Shown: piece by piece, positions 1 through 8,000 of the stretch
Layout of the letters: each line of letters opens with the position of its first letter
How positions within the stretch are numbered: position 1 is the first letter of the stretch
NCBI GenBank assembly: GCA_036005125.1
Contig: DASYQV010000259.1
Coordinates: 1-13,733 of the forward strand
DNA: 13,733 nucleotides
Source of the DNA: DASYQV01 sp036005125
Lineage (GTDB): Bacteria > Acidobacteriota > Vicinamibacteria > Vicinamibacterales > UBA2999
Direction: 5' to 3'
Position numbers and translations under genes: made by a program
The notes under the pieces: generated by a model
What the model was told of the DNA's origin: nothing
Seen by the model: the letters and a program-made list of their open reading frames with translations, nothing else
Database searches by the model: none

Positions 1-42
1 ACGTACGAAGTCGCGGCGACGCGCGTCTCGGCCCGGGGGACT

Positions 43-480
43 TTACTTCTTCTCTTTCTCTGTCGGATCCCGTCCGTCCTTCGGAGCGCCCGTGCCGGAC
101 GAACCAAGGAACAGCTTGCTGCCGTTCGCAAAGGTGACGTCCCGTCCGTTCCCCTTATTCGACTTGTCCTTCGCGCGGAAGCCCTCGACGGAAATCTCGG
201 TTCCGGGCAGCAGCGACGCCTTCGTGAAACCACGCCTCAGCAGGCTGTTCGGGGGACCGCCTTCGATCATCCACCGTTCGACCTTGCCGTCCGGCTTCTT
301 GACGTCCATGTGAATCCAGGTGTGCGGATTCACCCACTCCATCTTGACGACGGTGCCTTTCAACTCGATTGGGCTATTCGCGTCGAATTCGGCCGAGAAT
401 GCATGATGCGCCCGCAGCGGACCTGCGGTGACCAGCAGCAAACCGACGCCGACACCCCAAACGATTAGCTTCGATCGCAT
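43..480 (-). CDS. Secreted DUF6152 family protein
   Basis: A 145-residue exported protein of unknown function. Residues 1-24 form a Sec signal peptide (basic MRSK, then a hydrophobic run ending GPLRA). The mature part begins with the family's typical His-His-Ala-Phe stretch, followed by ELKGTVVKMEWVNPHTW and IEGGPPNSLLRRGF, which I recognise as DUF6152. The C-terminal ~20 residues are Lys/Asp/Glu-rich and probably disordered. An in-frame GTG lies two codons earlier (486), but the AGGAGGT box at 489-495 is 8 nt from the ATG at 480 and only 2 nt from that GTG, so I chose 480. It is the last gene of a likely operon, about 60 bp after the preceding secreted protein. The protein is presumably periplasmic. 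Family assignment is fairly sure; its role is unknown. Confidence 0.85.
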   Translation of the reverse strand: MRSKLIVWGVGVGLLLVTAGPLRAHHAFSAEFDANSPIELKGTVVKMEWVNPHTWIHMDVKKPDGKVERWMIEGGPPNSLLRRGFTKASLLPGTEISVEGFRAKDKSNKGNGRDVTFANGSKLFLGSSGTGAPKDGRDPTEKEKK

Positions 481-488
481 CGGCACTT

Positions 489-495
489 ACCTCCT
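489..495 (-). promoter_or_regulatory. Shine-Dalgarno site of the DUF6152 gene
   Basis: AGGAGGT on the minus strand, 8 nt from the ATG at 480. It argues against the nearer GTG at 486, which would leave a 2-nt spacer. Confidence 0.7.
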
Positions 496-540
496 ACGAA
501 TGAATGTGACTCCAATGATTCTAATGCCGCGCGGCGCCCA

Positions 541-1770
541 TCAGCGGCCGCCCTTGTTTGATTCCTCCCACTTCTTCAACAACTCCCACTTTGCCTGACG
601 CTCTTTCGTGCGCAGGGTGTTCTCACGGGAAGCCTCGTCCACCGCCCCTTTGCGGTCGGCGCGGGCTCCCCGGATGGCGTTCACCATGCCGTAGTTGTGC
701 TCGTGGCATGCGTACTCGAACAGGCGGTCCTGCTTGCCCTGGCCGGCCCAGCTATCGAGATTCCAATACGTGACCGCCGTCCACGGCCTCACGAACACCC
801 TGGGATCCTCCACCGTGAAGCGGTACTCGAGCGTCTGGGCGTCGGTGCGCGTGAAGCGTTCTGTCAGACGCAGAGTCTCGCCGGTCCCGAGGTAGTAATG
901 CACGTGATTGGATCCGCCGAACGGCCCGCCATGACCCGGGACGACGTTCTTGACGGTGTTCTTGAAGTTCGTGGTCTCGACGACGAGCGTGTTGCCCTCC
1001 CAGCGACCACGCGGGTCCCCGTTCCACTCGCGGATACGTGATCCGATGTGCTGGGCATTCTGGAGCGGGATGATGCGAATGTATCCGTACGGCATGACAA
1101 CCGATACGGTCCCGGGCGACTGCACGATCTCCTTCAACGGCTGCTGCGTGTCACCGCTCATCTCGCCCGGCAGACCGTTGCGGACGATGCAACGCTCGGA
1201 CAGACCACGGTCCTCCCAGTCGTCAGCCTGAGTACGCCCTTTCCTGGCTTTTTCGTTCGCCTCCCACTTGTTCATCGCCTCGCGCGTCAACGCAGGCATT
1301 CTCCCGTCCGGCGGATCGATGATCTGCGACGTCCGCAGCGACACTTTCGGCCGGGTCGGGTCGGCGCTCCAGAAAGCGTTGTACTCAGCGCCCGCGATCC
1401 GGTATCCCGGCCGGCCATCGTCGGCCTTATCGGCGTTGGCGTATCGCCGCGCATCCTGTTCGGCGAGCTCGTTCGAGTTTTCGTCCTCGTCTCCGCTCTG
1501 GACGCGTGCCAGACCGAGCCGCTCCCGTTCAGCCGCTTCCTTCTCGGTCATGAACTCCCGGGTTCCAAACACCGTCGGCCGCTCCATCGGCGTGACGGTG
1601 CGGGTGTCCCAGAGCCCCTGCATGTCCGGATCGCCCCATGGCGTCCGAGGAGGCTGGTAGTTGCTCTTGGCCGCGCCAGGAGCCTGGCCCGCGACCGGCG
1701 CCGGCGCCAGCGACGCTACCGCGATCGCGATGGCCAGAACACCTGTTGCCGCGAGAATTCGATGTCTCAC
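541..1770 (-). CDS. Secreted protein of unknown function, GRW-G-NTLVVE family (long form)
   Basis: A 409-residue protein of unknown function. It starts with GTG at 1770, supported by GGAGGT at 1776-1781 with a 5-nt spacer. Residues 1-28 are a signal peptide (RHR, then a hydrophobic Ala/Val/Ile run to APVAG). The mature N-terminus has PWGDPDMQGLWD (about 44-55), a motif I associate with large acidobacterial families of exported hypothetical proteins. The C-terminal half carries the signature shared with the next gene upstream: Cys194 followed by LPG, GRWEGNTLVVE (255-265), a LTERFT strand, VEDPRVFVRPW (320-330) and EYACHE with Cys355. The middle (75-190) is charged and low in recognisable structure. 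The two conserved cysteines could pair in the periplasm (inference). It lies between its paralogue and the DUF6152 gene and is probably co-transcribed with the latter. No enzymatic motif is visible. Confidence 0.85.
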   Translation of the reverse strand: MRHRILAATGVLAIAIAVASLAPAPVAGQAPGAAKSNYQPPRTPWGDPDMQGLWDTRTVTPMERPTVFGTREFMTEKEAAERERLGLARVQSGDEDENSNELAEQDARRYANADKADDGRPGYRIAGAEYNAFWSADPTRPKVSLRTSQIIDPPDGRMPALTREAMNKWEANEKARKGRTQADDWEDRGLSERCIVRNGLPGEMSGDTQQPLKEIVQSPGTVSVVMPYGYIRIIPLQNAQHIGSRIREWNGDPRGRWEGNTLVVETTNFKNTVKNVVPGHGGPFGGSNHVHYYLGTGETLRLTERFTRTDAQTLEYRFTVEDPRVFVRPWTAVTYWNLDSWAGQGKQDRLFEYACHEHNYGMVNAIRGARADRKGAVDEASRENTLRTKERQAKWELLKKWEESNKGGR

Positions 1771-1784
1771 CTTGCACCTCCGTC

Positions 1785-1869
1785 ATTCTTGATTCTTGAT
1801 TCTTGATTCTCGATTCGTGATTCGAGACGTAAATCAGAAATCATGAATCATGAATCATGAATCATGAAT
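1785..1869. repeat. Inverted heptanucleotide array 1 (ATTCNNG units)
   Basis: On the plus strand, 1785-1823 is five and a half units of ATTCTTG/ATTCTCG/ATTCGTG. After a 7-nt spacer, 1831-1869 is the opposite-strand form (AAATCAG, then GAATCAT units). Both arms are 39 nt, so a transcript could fold into a long stem with mismatches mainly at the two variable positions. The array fills nearly all of the gap between the stop of the gene at 1875 and the ribosome-binding site of the gene starting at 1770. It has no U-tract, so it is not a classical intrinsic terminator. Confidence 0.85.
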
Positions 1870-1874
1870 GGGAT

Positions 1875-2756
1875 CTACTGGCTCGATCGCTTGACGAGAC
1901 CGCCATAGACATATTCTTCAGCGAGATCGACGCACTTGAATTCCAGGTACTGGGCGTTGTTCTCCATGCGGCGATAGAGGGGGAAGCTCATCTTCCACGA
2001 ACGGGTGAAGACCTTCGGATCCTCGATCGTCGCCTCGTACATCATGTGGTAGGGCGTGATTGGGGTGTATCGCTCGACGACGTGAAGCGCGTCGCTGTGA
2101 TAATTCCCTGCCCGGTCGAACCAGGTCATGTCGTTGAAGCCCTTCACGTCGACGACGAGCGTATCGCCATCCCAGCGGCCGTTGGACCAGCCCATCCAGA
2201 AATCGACGGGAGGCTCGGTGGGCTTCCCGATCGGGACCGTGCGGCTGGCGCCGGCAAACTGATAGGCGATCACGATCTTATCCGTGCTCTGGATGATCTG
2301 GAACGGGTAGGGCAGATACGTGGCCCGTGGTACACCGGGCAGGAAGCACTTGGCCTCCGGGTCGCCCACGGTGTTGACATTGTCGTGATCGACCCGCAGG
2401 CGATTCTTGAAGTTCTCCTGCCGCTTTGCCAGGGCCTCTTTGCGGTACGGGATTTCGCCGCCCTCGACGATGCTCTGGCCGGGCGGCTGCGCGAGCCACA
2501 CGCCAACCTGACGGACGGCCGGCGCCTGTTCGGCAGAATGGTCCTGAACGTCCCAGTTCGCCGTGACCATCGCCTGCCAGAGTCCCGTCAGGTCGGGGTT
2601 GTTCGTGCCCCGCAGTCGCGGGGCTTTGAACCCCTGCGCCGGCGCCTGAGCCTCACCGACGGTTGGTTGTCCGGTCAACCAGACGGCCGCGGCCGCGGCG
2701 AGCACGGTCGCGACGATCCCAACTGTCCAGCCTTTGAGCCCGATCCACTTCCACAT
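1875..2756 (-). CDS. Secreted protein of unknown function, GRW-G-DTLVVD family (short form)
   Basis: A 293-residue exported protein, paralogous to the gene at 541-1770 but about 115 residues shorter. The ATG at 2756 is preferred over an ATG 14 codons upstream because AGGAGGT (2766-2772) is 9 nt before it and a clean signal peptide follows (KWIGLKGW, then an Ala/Val-rich core to about residue 38, GEAQA). Shared landmarks are NNPDLTGLW (52-60), Cys137 with LPG, PFQIIQS (151-157), NGRWDGDTLVVD (192-203), HVVERYT (225-231), IEDPKVFTRSW (244-254) and EFKC with Cys275. The charged middle section of the long paralogue is largely missing. It is the first of three secreted-protein genes and is followed directly by heptad array 1. 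Function unknown; the secreted location and the family relationship are well supported. Confidence 0.83.
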   Translation of the reverse strand: MWKWIGLKGWTVGIVATVLAAAAAVWLTGQPTVGEAQAPAQGFKAPRLRGTNNPDLTGLWQAMVTANWDVQDHSAEQAPAVRQVGVWLAQPPGQSIVEGGEIPYRKEALAKRQENFKNRLRVDHDNVNTVGDPEAKCFLPGVPRATYLPYPFQIIQSTDKIVIAYQFAGASRTVPIGKPTEPPVDFWMGWSNGRWDGDTLVVDVKGFNDMTWFDRAGNYHSDALHVVERYTPITPYHMMYEATIEDPKVFTRSWKMSFPLYRRMENNAQYLEFKCVDLAEEYVYGGLVKRSSQ

Positions 2757-2765
2757 GTCGATACG

Positions 2766-2772
2766 ACCTCCT
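2766..2772 (-). promoter_or_regulatory. Shine-Dalgarno site of the short secreted protein
   Basis: AGGAGGT on the minus strand with a 9-nt spacer to the ATG at 2756. It decides this start against the ATG at 2798, which has no such box. Confidence 0.7.
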
Positions 2773-2954
2773 CGACAGCCATGAGACCTGCGTCCCACAG
2801 CCAGCCGGCATCATCGCATTGCCTGTCAGCGACTTTTCCCGCCCGCACGCATCGTTGCACTCGAGTCCGAAGAGCGCATCTGTAGAGACGGAGACGACCT
2901 GAGAGACACTGAGGTCATCCCACCATGTGCACGTCAAGGGGTGGTGCGCTGGGC

Positions 2955-2983
2955 AGTATGGATCTATTGGAACGCGGTGTCCA
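2955..2983 (-). promoter_or_regulatory. Candidate sigma-70-type promoter
   Basis: On the minus strand, TGGACA (2983-2978) and CATACT (2960-2955) are separated by 17 nt, matching the -35 and -10 consensus at 5/6 and 4/6 positions. It lies about 200 bp before the short secreted-protein gene and points towards it. In a GC-rich genome of unknown promoter preference this is only a candidate. Confidence 0.2.
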
Positions 2984-3172
2984 GACGCTTCCGCCTGCGA
3001 TTCCCCGTCAGGAATTGCGGGAGATACCTTTCCAAAACCGGGCGCGGGCGTCCCCGTCGCACGGGTCGTCCTGCTCGTTCGCGACCTCATCAGGCTTCTG
3101 GCACTTGGCTGTAACCGACACGTCGCGAGCCATCTGACGGAGCCGCGGCGTGGCGTTGACTCGTCATTGGTG

Positions 3173-3270
3173 ATTCTTGATTCTTGATTCGTGATTCTTG
3201 ATTCTTGATTCGTGATTTTGATTGGATTCTCACTCCTCCAATCAAGAATCACGAATCATGAATCATGAAT
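3173..3270. repeat. Inverted heptanucleotide array 2 (ATTCNNG units), overlapping the ligase stop
   Basis: The T-rich arm at 3173-3214 is six perfect-length units (ATTCTTG or ATTCGTG), then decays to ATTTTG ATTGG. The A-rich arm is 3240-3270 (AATCAAG, AATCACG, AATCATG, AATCATG, AAT). The centre is a precise stem, GATTGGA (3220-3226) with TCCAATC (3237-3243), around a 10-nt loop. The ligase stop codon at 3263-3265 lies inside the A-rich arm. Like array 1, it is preceded by CGTCATT and ends GAATGGG on the plus strand, suggesting the edges belong to the element. Confidence 0.85.
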
Positions 3271-4801
3271 GGGTGAGGCGGTAGATGTCGCGCAGCGTGT
3301 CGATCGTGTCGGCTTCCGCGGCCGACTTGTCTGGACGGTAGGCCTTCACCCGGGCGAAGCGCAGCGCCAGGCCGCCGGGATAATGGGGGCTCTCCTGCAG
3401 ATCGTTGAACGCAATCTCGACCACCAGCTCCGGGCGCACGAACACCGTGTAGTCGTTGCGGGAAATCTCCAGGGCGAGCAGCTTTTCGGTCTGCCAGGCG
3501 AGCATCCGATCGGTGAGACCCTTGAACGTCTTGCCCAGCATCACGAACGCGCCGTGTGCCGGATCGCGCGCGCCGAGATGGAGATTGCTCAACCAGCCCT
3601 TGCGGCGCCCGTGCCCCCATTCGGCCGCCAGCACGACGAGATCGAGCGTGCGGGCGACCTTGACCTTCAGCCAGTTCTGGCCGCGCCGGCCGGCCGCGTA
3701 GCCGGCGTCGAGCGCCTTCACCATGACACCTTCGTGGCCGCGGCGGAGCGTCTCCTCCAGGAATTGAGCGGCCTCCGACCGCGTGGGGCGGACGCGGCCC
3801 GGGACGACGAGGGACGGCGCCACCGACGTCAGCGTCGCGAAGCGGCGCGACTGCGGCTCGTCGATGAGCGACTGCCCGTCGATGTAGAGGCAGTCGAAGA
3901 AGAACGGGACGAGCGGCAGCCCGGCGCGCAGGCGATCGACGTCCAGCTTGCGCCCGAACCGCTGCATCGTCGTCTGGAACGCGTGCGGTGTGCCGTCCGG
4001 CTGCAGCGCGATCACTTCGCCGTCGACGATCGCCGCATCGGCTGCGAGCGTCCGGACCGCTTCGACGACTTCGGGGACCGCGGTGGTGACCTCGCGCAGG
4101 TTGCGTGAGAACACCCTGATCTCGTCGCCCGCCTTGTGCACCTGGATGCGCGCGCCGTCAAGCTTCCATTCGAGAGCGACCTCGCCGTGGAGCTCGCCGA
4201 GCGCCTCGTCCAGATCGGCCGCGGGCTGGGCGAGCATCGGCTGGACGGGCTGAAAGATCTGAACCATGAACCGCGAGAGTCCAGCCTCGCCCTCGACGAG
4301 CGCCGCGCGCGCCACCGGCGCCAGCTCGCCCGCGATCATGACGGCACGGCGAAGCGCAGCGGCCGGAACGCCCGCGGCCCGTGCCACGCCCTCGAGGAGC
4401 ACGGCCTCGAGCGCGCCCTGCCGGAGCTCGCCGAAGAGCAGCCGGACCAGGAAGTCCTGCTCCTCTCTCGTTGCACGGTGAAGGAGATCGCGCAGGAGCC
4501 GCACGCGCTCGTTGCCGGACCCGGGTCCGCTCATCGCGGCGACGCGATTGAACACCTCGTCTGCGTCGACGAGCCTCAACACGGCCACGTCGGCAGCCGC
4601 GGGCGGCCTGGCTTCCCAGATCGCTGCCGGCCCGACGCCAATCCGCCCCTGCCGTGGCTCGCCCGAGAGGAAGGCGATCGCGATGTCGACCTCCTCCGGC
4701 GCGAGGCGTCGAACGAGCGCCGCCAGAAGCTCGATTTTGGCGAGCCGGCTGGTGGCGCCGGCGACGGCCGCGCTTGTCGTCACGAGGTCGGCGAGCAGCA
4801 T
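3263..4801 (-). CDS. ATP-dependent DNA ligase
   Basis: A 512-residue ATP-dependent DNA ligase, which seals nicks in duplex DNA through an enzyme-adenylate intermediate. Residues 1 to about 190 are the helical DNA-binding domain (begins MLLADLVTTSAAVAG). The adenylation domain follows with motif I KLDG, Lys213 being the predicted AMP-linked lysine. It then shows FSRN (motif III region), VDGEVIAL, FFFDCLYIDG, EGVMVKALD (motif IV) and WLKVKV (motif V). The remainder, about 400-512, is the OB-fold domain. An in-frame GTG at 4837 would add 12 residues. Neither start has a good Shine-Dalgarno box; I chose 4801 because MLLADLV resembles the usual start of this family. No Ku, polymerase or primase domain is present, so this is a stand-alone ligase of the archaeal/actinobacterial LigB-like type rather than LigD. 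The last residues (His-Ser-stop) are encoded by heptad array 2. Confidence 0.93.
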   Translation of the reverse strand: MLLADLVTTSAAVAGATSRLAKIELLAALVRRLAPEEVDIAIAFLSGEPRQGRIGVGPAAIWEARPPAAADVAVLRLVDADEVFNRVAAMSGPGSGNERVRLLRDLLHRATREEQDFLVRLLFGELRQGALEAVLLEGVARAAGVPAAALRRAVMIAGELAPVARAALVEGEAGLSRFMVQIFQPVQPMLAQPAADLDEALGELHGEVALEWKLDGARIQVHKAGDEIRVFSRNLREVTTAVPEVVEAVRTLAADAAIVDGEVIALQPDGTPHAFQTTMQRFGRKLDVDRLRAGLPLVPFFFDCLYIDGQSLIDEPQSRRFATLTSVAPSLVVPGRVRPTRSEAAQFLEETLRRGHEGVMVKALDAGYAAGRRGQNWLKVKVARTLDLVVLAAEWGHGRRKGWLSNLHLGARDPAHGAFVMLGKTFKGLTDRMLAWQTEKLLALEISRNDYTVFVRPELVVEIAFNDLQESPHYPGGLALRFARVKAYRPDKSAAEADTIDTLRDIYRLTHS

Positions 4802-4913
4802 CGGACGTGTTGAGGAGAGGTCGCCGAAGAAGACCACACTCAGAGGCTAACGACGAACACGGTGGCGATGCCGGTGTGGATGCCGGATTGAGCGATGGCG
4901 CGAGCAACCGTCG

Positions 4914-4936
4914 GGGTGACGTCGTGCGCGTCACCC
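4914..4936. promoter_or_regulatory. Short dyad upstream of the ligase gene
   Basis: GGGTGAC (4914-4920) and GTCACCC (4930-4936) form a perfect 7-bp inverted repeat around 9 nt, about 115 bp before the ligase start. It could be an operator or a leader hairpin. Chance occurrence in GC-rich sequence is possible. Confidence 0.25.
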
Positions 4937-4982
4937 TGACCCCTGGTGGATACCTCGTGTGTGTGCGTTGAAACCACTCAAT

Positions 4983-5072
4983 ATTCATGATTCTTGATTC
5001 ATGATTCTTGATTCGAGGTTCTGCGCTTTCTCTGAATCAAGAATCAAGAATCGCGAATCAAGAATCGCGAAT
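4983..5072. repeat. Inverted heptanucleotide array 3 (ATTCNNG units)
   Basis: The T-rich arm at 4983-5014 alternates ATTCATG and ATTCTTG. The A-rich arm at 5034-5072 has GAATCAA and GAATCGC units. The 19-nt centre is not repeated. The A-rich arm ends 1 bp from the stop codon of the RND pump (5074-5076). Arms are 32 and 39 nt, so they differ by one unit. The array fills the gap between the pump and the ligase upstream region. Confidence 0.85.
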
Positions 5073-5073
5073 G

Positions 5074-8000
5074 CTAGGCCTGGCCCTCGGGAGCGGGGCG
5101 ACGACGAGCGGTCGGTCGCAGGCGGCCGATCCACGCCTTGAACTTCTGGTTCGCAACCGATTCCTCGAGCCATGCGAGCTTCGTGTATGCCACCGGCACG
5201 AGGAGAAGCGTGAGGAACAAGCAGAGCGCCTGACCGCCGATGATGGTGACGGCGATGGCCGATCGCTGCGTGCCGCCGATGCCGATCCCGAGCGCGGTCG
5301 GCACGAGGCCTGCGATGATCGCCGAAGTGGTCATGAGAATCGGACGGAGCCGCGTGCGGCACGCTTCGACGATCGCCTCCTCGAGCGGTTCACCGCGCGC
5401 CCGGAGGACGTTGGCGTAATCGACCTGCAGAATCGAGTTCTTCTTCACGATCCCGAGCAGCAGGAGGACTCCAAGCGCGCTCCACAGGTTGAGCGTGCGC
5501 CCCGTGATCCAGAGCGTGAAGAGCGCGAAGGGCACCGAGACCGGCAGCACGAGCATGATGACGATCGGCTGCACGAAGCTCTCGAACTGCGCGGCGAGCA
5601 CCATGTACACGAAGACGCTCGCCAGCAGCAGCGCCATCATCAGGTTCGCCGTCGTCTCGTCGAGAATCTGGGTCTGCCCGTAGAGCCGCGCGGTGTATCC
5701 AGGCGGAAGATGGAGATCCGCGATCAGACGGCGCACGTCGTTCGACGCTTCGTCGAGCGCGTGCCCGGGCGCGACGTCAGTCTGCATGTCGATGGCGAAC
5801 TGCCGGTTGACGCGGCGGATGTCCGTCGGCCCGAAACCGCGTTCGAAGCGCGCGATGTTGTCGATCCGGATCGCGCCTGCCGTCGACGAGGGCACCGTGA
5901 GCTTGCCGACGGTCTCGATGTCGCGGCGCTGCTCCTCGAGCACGCGCATCTTCACCGGATACTGTTCGGCACCCTCGCGGTAGGTCGAGATCTCATCGTC
6001 GCCCGATACCATCAGGCGAAGGAGACCGCCAATGGTCGACATCCGGACGCCGAGGTCGGCCGCACGCGCCCGATCCACGGCCACGCGGACCTCGGGGCTC
6101 GCGTTGCTGTAATTCGTCTTCGCGTCGACGAGGCTGGGCGTCTGCTGCGCGGCGCCAAGCAGCGCCTGAGAGTAGTCATACAGCTTGCCGACATCGGGAC
6201 CCTGCAGGCTTGCCTGGATGGCGAAGTAGGTGCCGCCGCCGCCGCCGCCCTCGCCCCCGCCCCCGCCCCCGCCGAGCGCCGTCCGTCCCGTGACCGTCGG
6301 CGAGGAGCCGGGTCGCGTCGACAGGATCTGGCGAAGGGTGGCGACGATATCGGCCTGCGAGACGTTCCGTTCATTGAGTGGCTTCAGGAACAGCATCACG
6401 TGGAAGTGATTGACCTTCCCCATGCCGGCCACATATTGCAGCTGCCCCACGCCTTCGAGGCCGGTGAGGTCCTTGACGATGTCCCTGGCGGCTTCCACCG
6501 TGCCCTCGAGCGAGGTGCCCTGCGGTGTGTCCATGTGCACCGTAATCTGGCCCATGTCCTCGTCGGGCACGAACGTCCGGCCGACCATCCGGTTCAGCGG
6601 GATGGTGGCCAGGACAACGATGACCGAGAGCCCGATGATCGTCATCGGGTGCGCCATCGACCAGGTCAACGACGCCAAATACCACCGATCGACGGCGCGG
6701 AAGAACCGGCTCTCTCTCGTCTTGGTGTCGCCGGCCGCGTCGGACACCTTCAGGAAGCGCGAGCTGAGCATCGGTGTCAGCGTGAAGCTCACGACCATCG
6801 AGACGATAATCGCGAACGCCATCGTCCAGCCGAACGGTCCGATGAAACGCGACGCATAGCCGGTCATGAACGCCACGGGCAGAAAAATGACCACGAGCGA
6901 CAGGGTCGTCGCCATGACCGGAAGGGTCACCTCGTGCGTCGCCAGAATCGCCGCCTCGAACGGGGTCACGTCCTTCTCTTCGATGTAGCGGAAGATGTTC
7001 TCGAGGACCACGATCGCGTCGTCGATGACGATACCGACGGCGAGCGTGAGCCCGAGGAGCGTCATGTTGTTCAGCGTGAAGTCCATGACGCGCATCAGCG
7101 TGAACGTCGCGACGATCGAGGCCGGGATGGCCAGCGCGGAGATGATGACCGCTCTGATGTTGCGAATGAAGAACACGACGATGAGCGAGGCCAGCAGGCT
7201 CCCCCAGAGCAGGTGCTCCTCGAGCGACTCCACTGACGCGTAGATGAACCGGGAATCGTCGTTGGTGATGGTCAGCGTCGCGCCCTTGGGCAGGGTCCGC
7301 TGAATCGACGCTATCCTCCGCTTGACGCCCTCCGCCACCTTGACCGTGTTCTCGCCCGACGCCCGCCGGATTTCGAGCTGGACGGCGGGGCTTCCATCGC
7401 CGAGGTACTGCGCGCTCGTCTGCTTGGCGACTGCGTCTTCCGCATAGCCGACGTCAGACAGCCGGATGGGCGCGTCGCCGACCGTCTTGATGATGATGTT
7501 CCTGAACTGCTCGGTGGCATCGATCCTGCCGAGCGTGCGGAGACCGACTTCCCAGTTTCCCTGCTCGAGCGTCCCGCCCGGAATCTCGATATTCTCGGAT
7601 TGAACCGCGTCCTGGACCTGGTCCATCGATAGACCGTGGGCATTCAGCTTCTCGATGTCCACGACGATGTGGACTTCACGCGGCAGGCCGCCGTTCATCG
7701 AGACCTCGCCGACGCCGTCGACCCCCTCCAGGACGCGCTTGACCTGCTTGTCGGCGATTTCGGTCAACGTCCGCAGGCTCATCGACGACGACGAGAGCGT
7801 GATGCTCATGATCGGCGCCGAGTCCGGGTCGGCTTTCTGGATGACGGGCGGCAGCACCTGGGGCGGGACGTGCCTCATCGCCCCCGAGACCTTTTCGCGG
7901 ACGGCATTGGCGGCGTCTTCGAGGTCGCGCTCGAGGACGAAACGCACCGTGATCCTCCCGCGCCCGCTGTTGGCATTGGACTGCATCTGGTCGATGCCGG

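Larger units (their letters stand above)
2757..3171. other. Gene-free upstream region of the secreted-protein cluster
   Basis: About 415 bp between the first secreted-protein gene and heptad array 2. Reading frames here are short or lack the third-position bias of the neighbouring genes, and none shows a recognisable motif. It holds the ribosome-binding site at 2766-2772 and a possible promoter at 2955-2983. It is probably an untranslated leader plus promoter region; a decayed gene cannot be excluded. Confidence 0.5.

Noticed and set aside
2653..3252. A 199-codon minus-strand open frame across the gene-free region
   Set aside because: Its start lies in heptad repeat sequence (giving NQESRIT repeats), it overlaps the signal peptide of the short secreted protein out of frame, and it shows no family motif.
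3263..4801. Non-homologous end-joining locus around the ATP-dependent ligase
   Set aside because: No Ku gene and no polymerase or nuclease domain is present in or next to the ligase; the neighbours are unrelated.
3173..5072. CRISPR-like array from the regularly repeated ATTC units
   Set aside because: The unit is 7 bp with no unique spacers and with opposed arms; there are no cas genes.
5008..7236. A 742-codon open frame on the plus strand opposite the RND pump
   Set aside because: It is antisense to a clearly conserved gene, is rich in Arg/His/Asp/Glu as expected of a shadow frame in GC-rich DNA, and has no recognisable domain.
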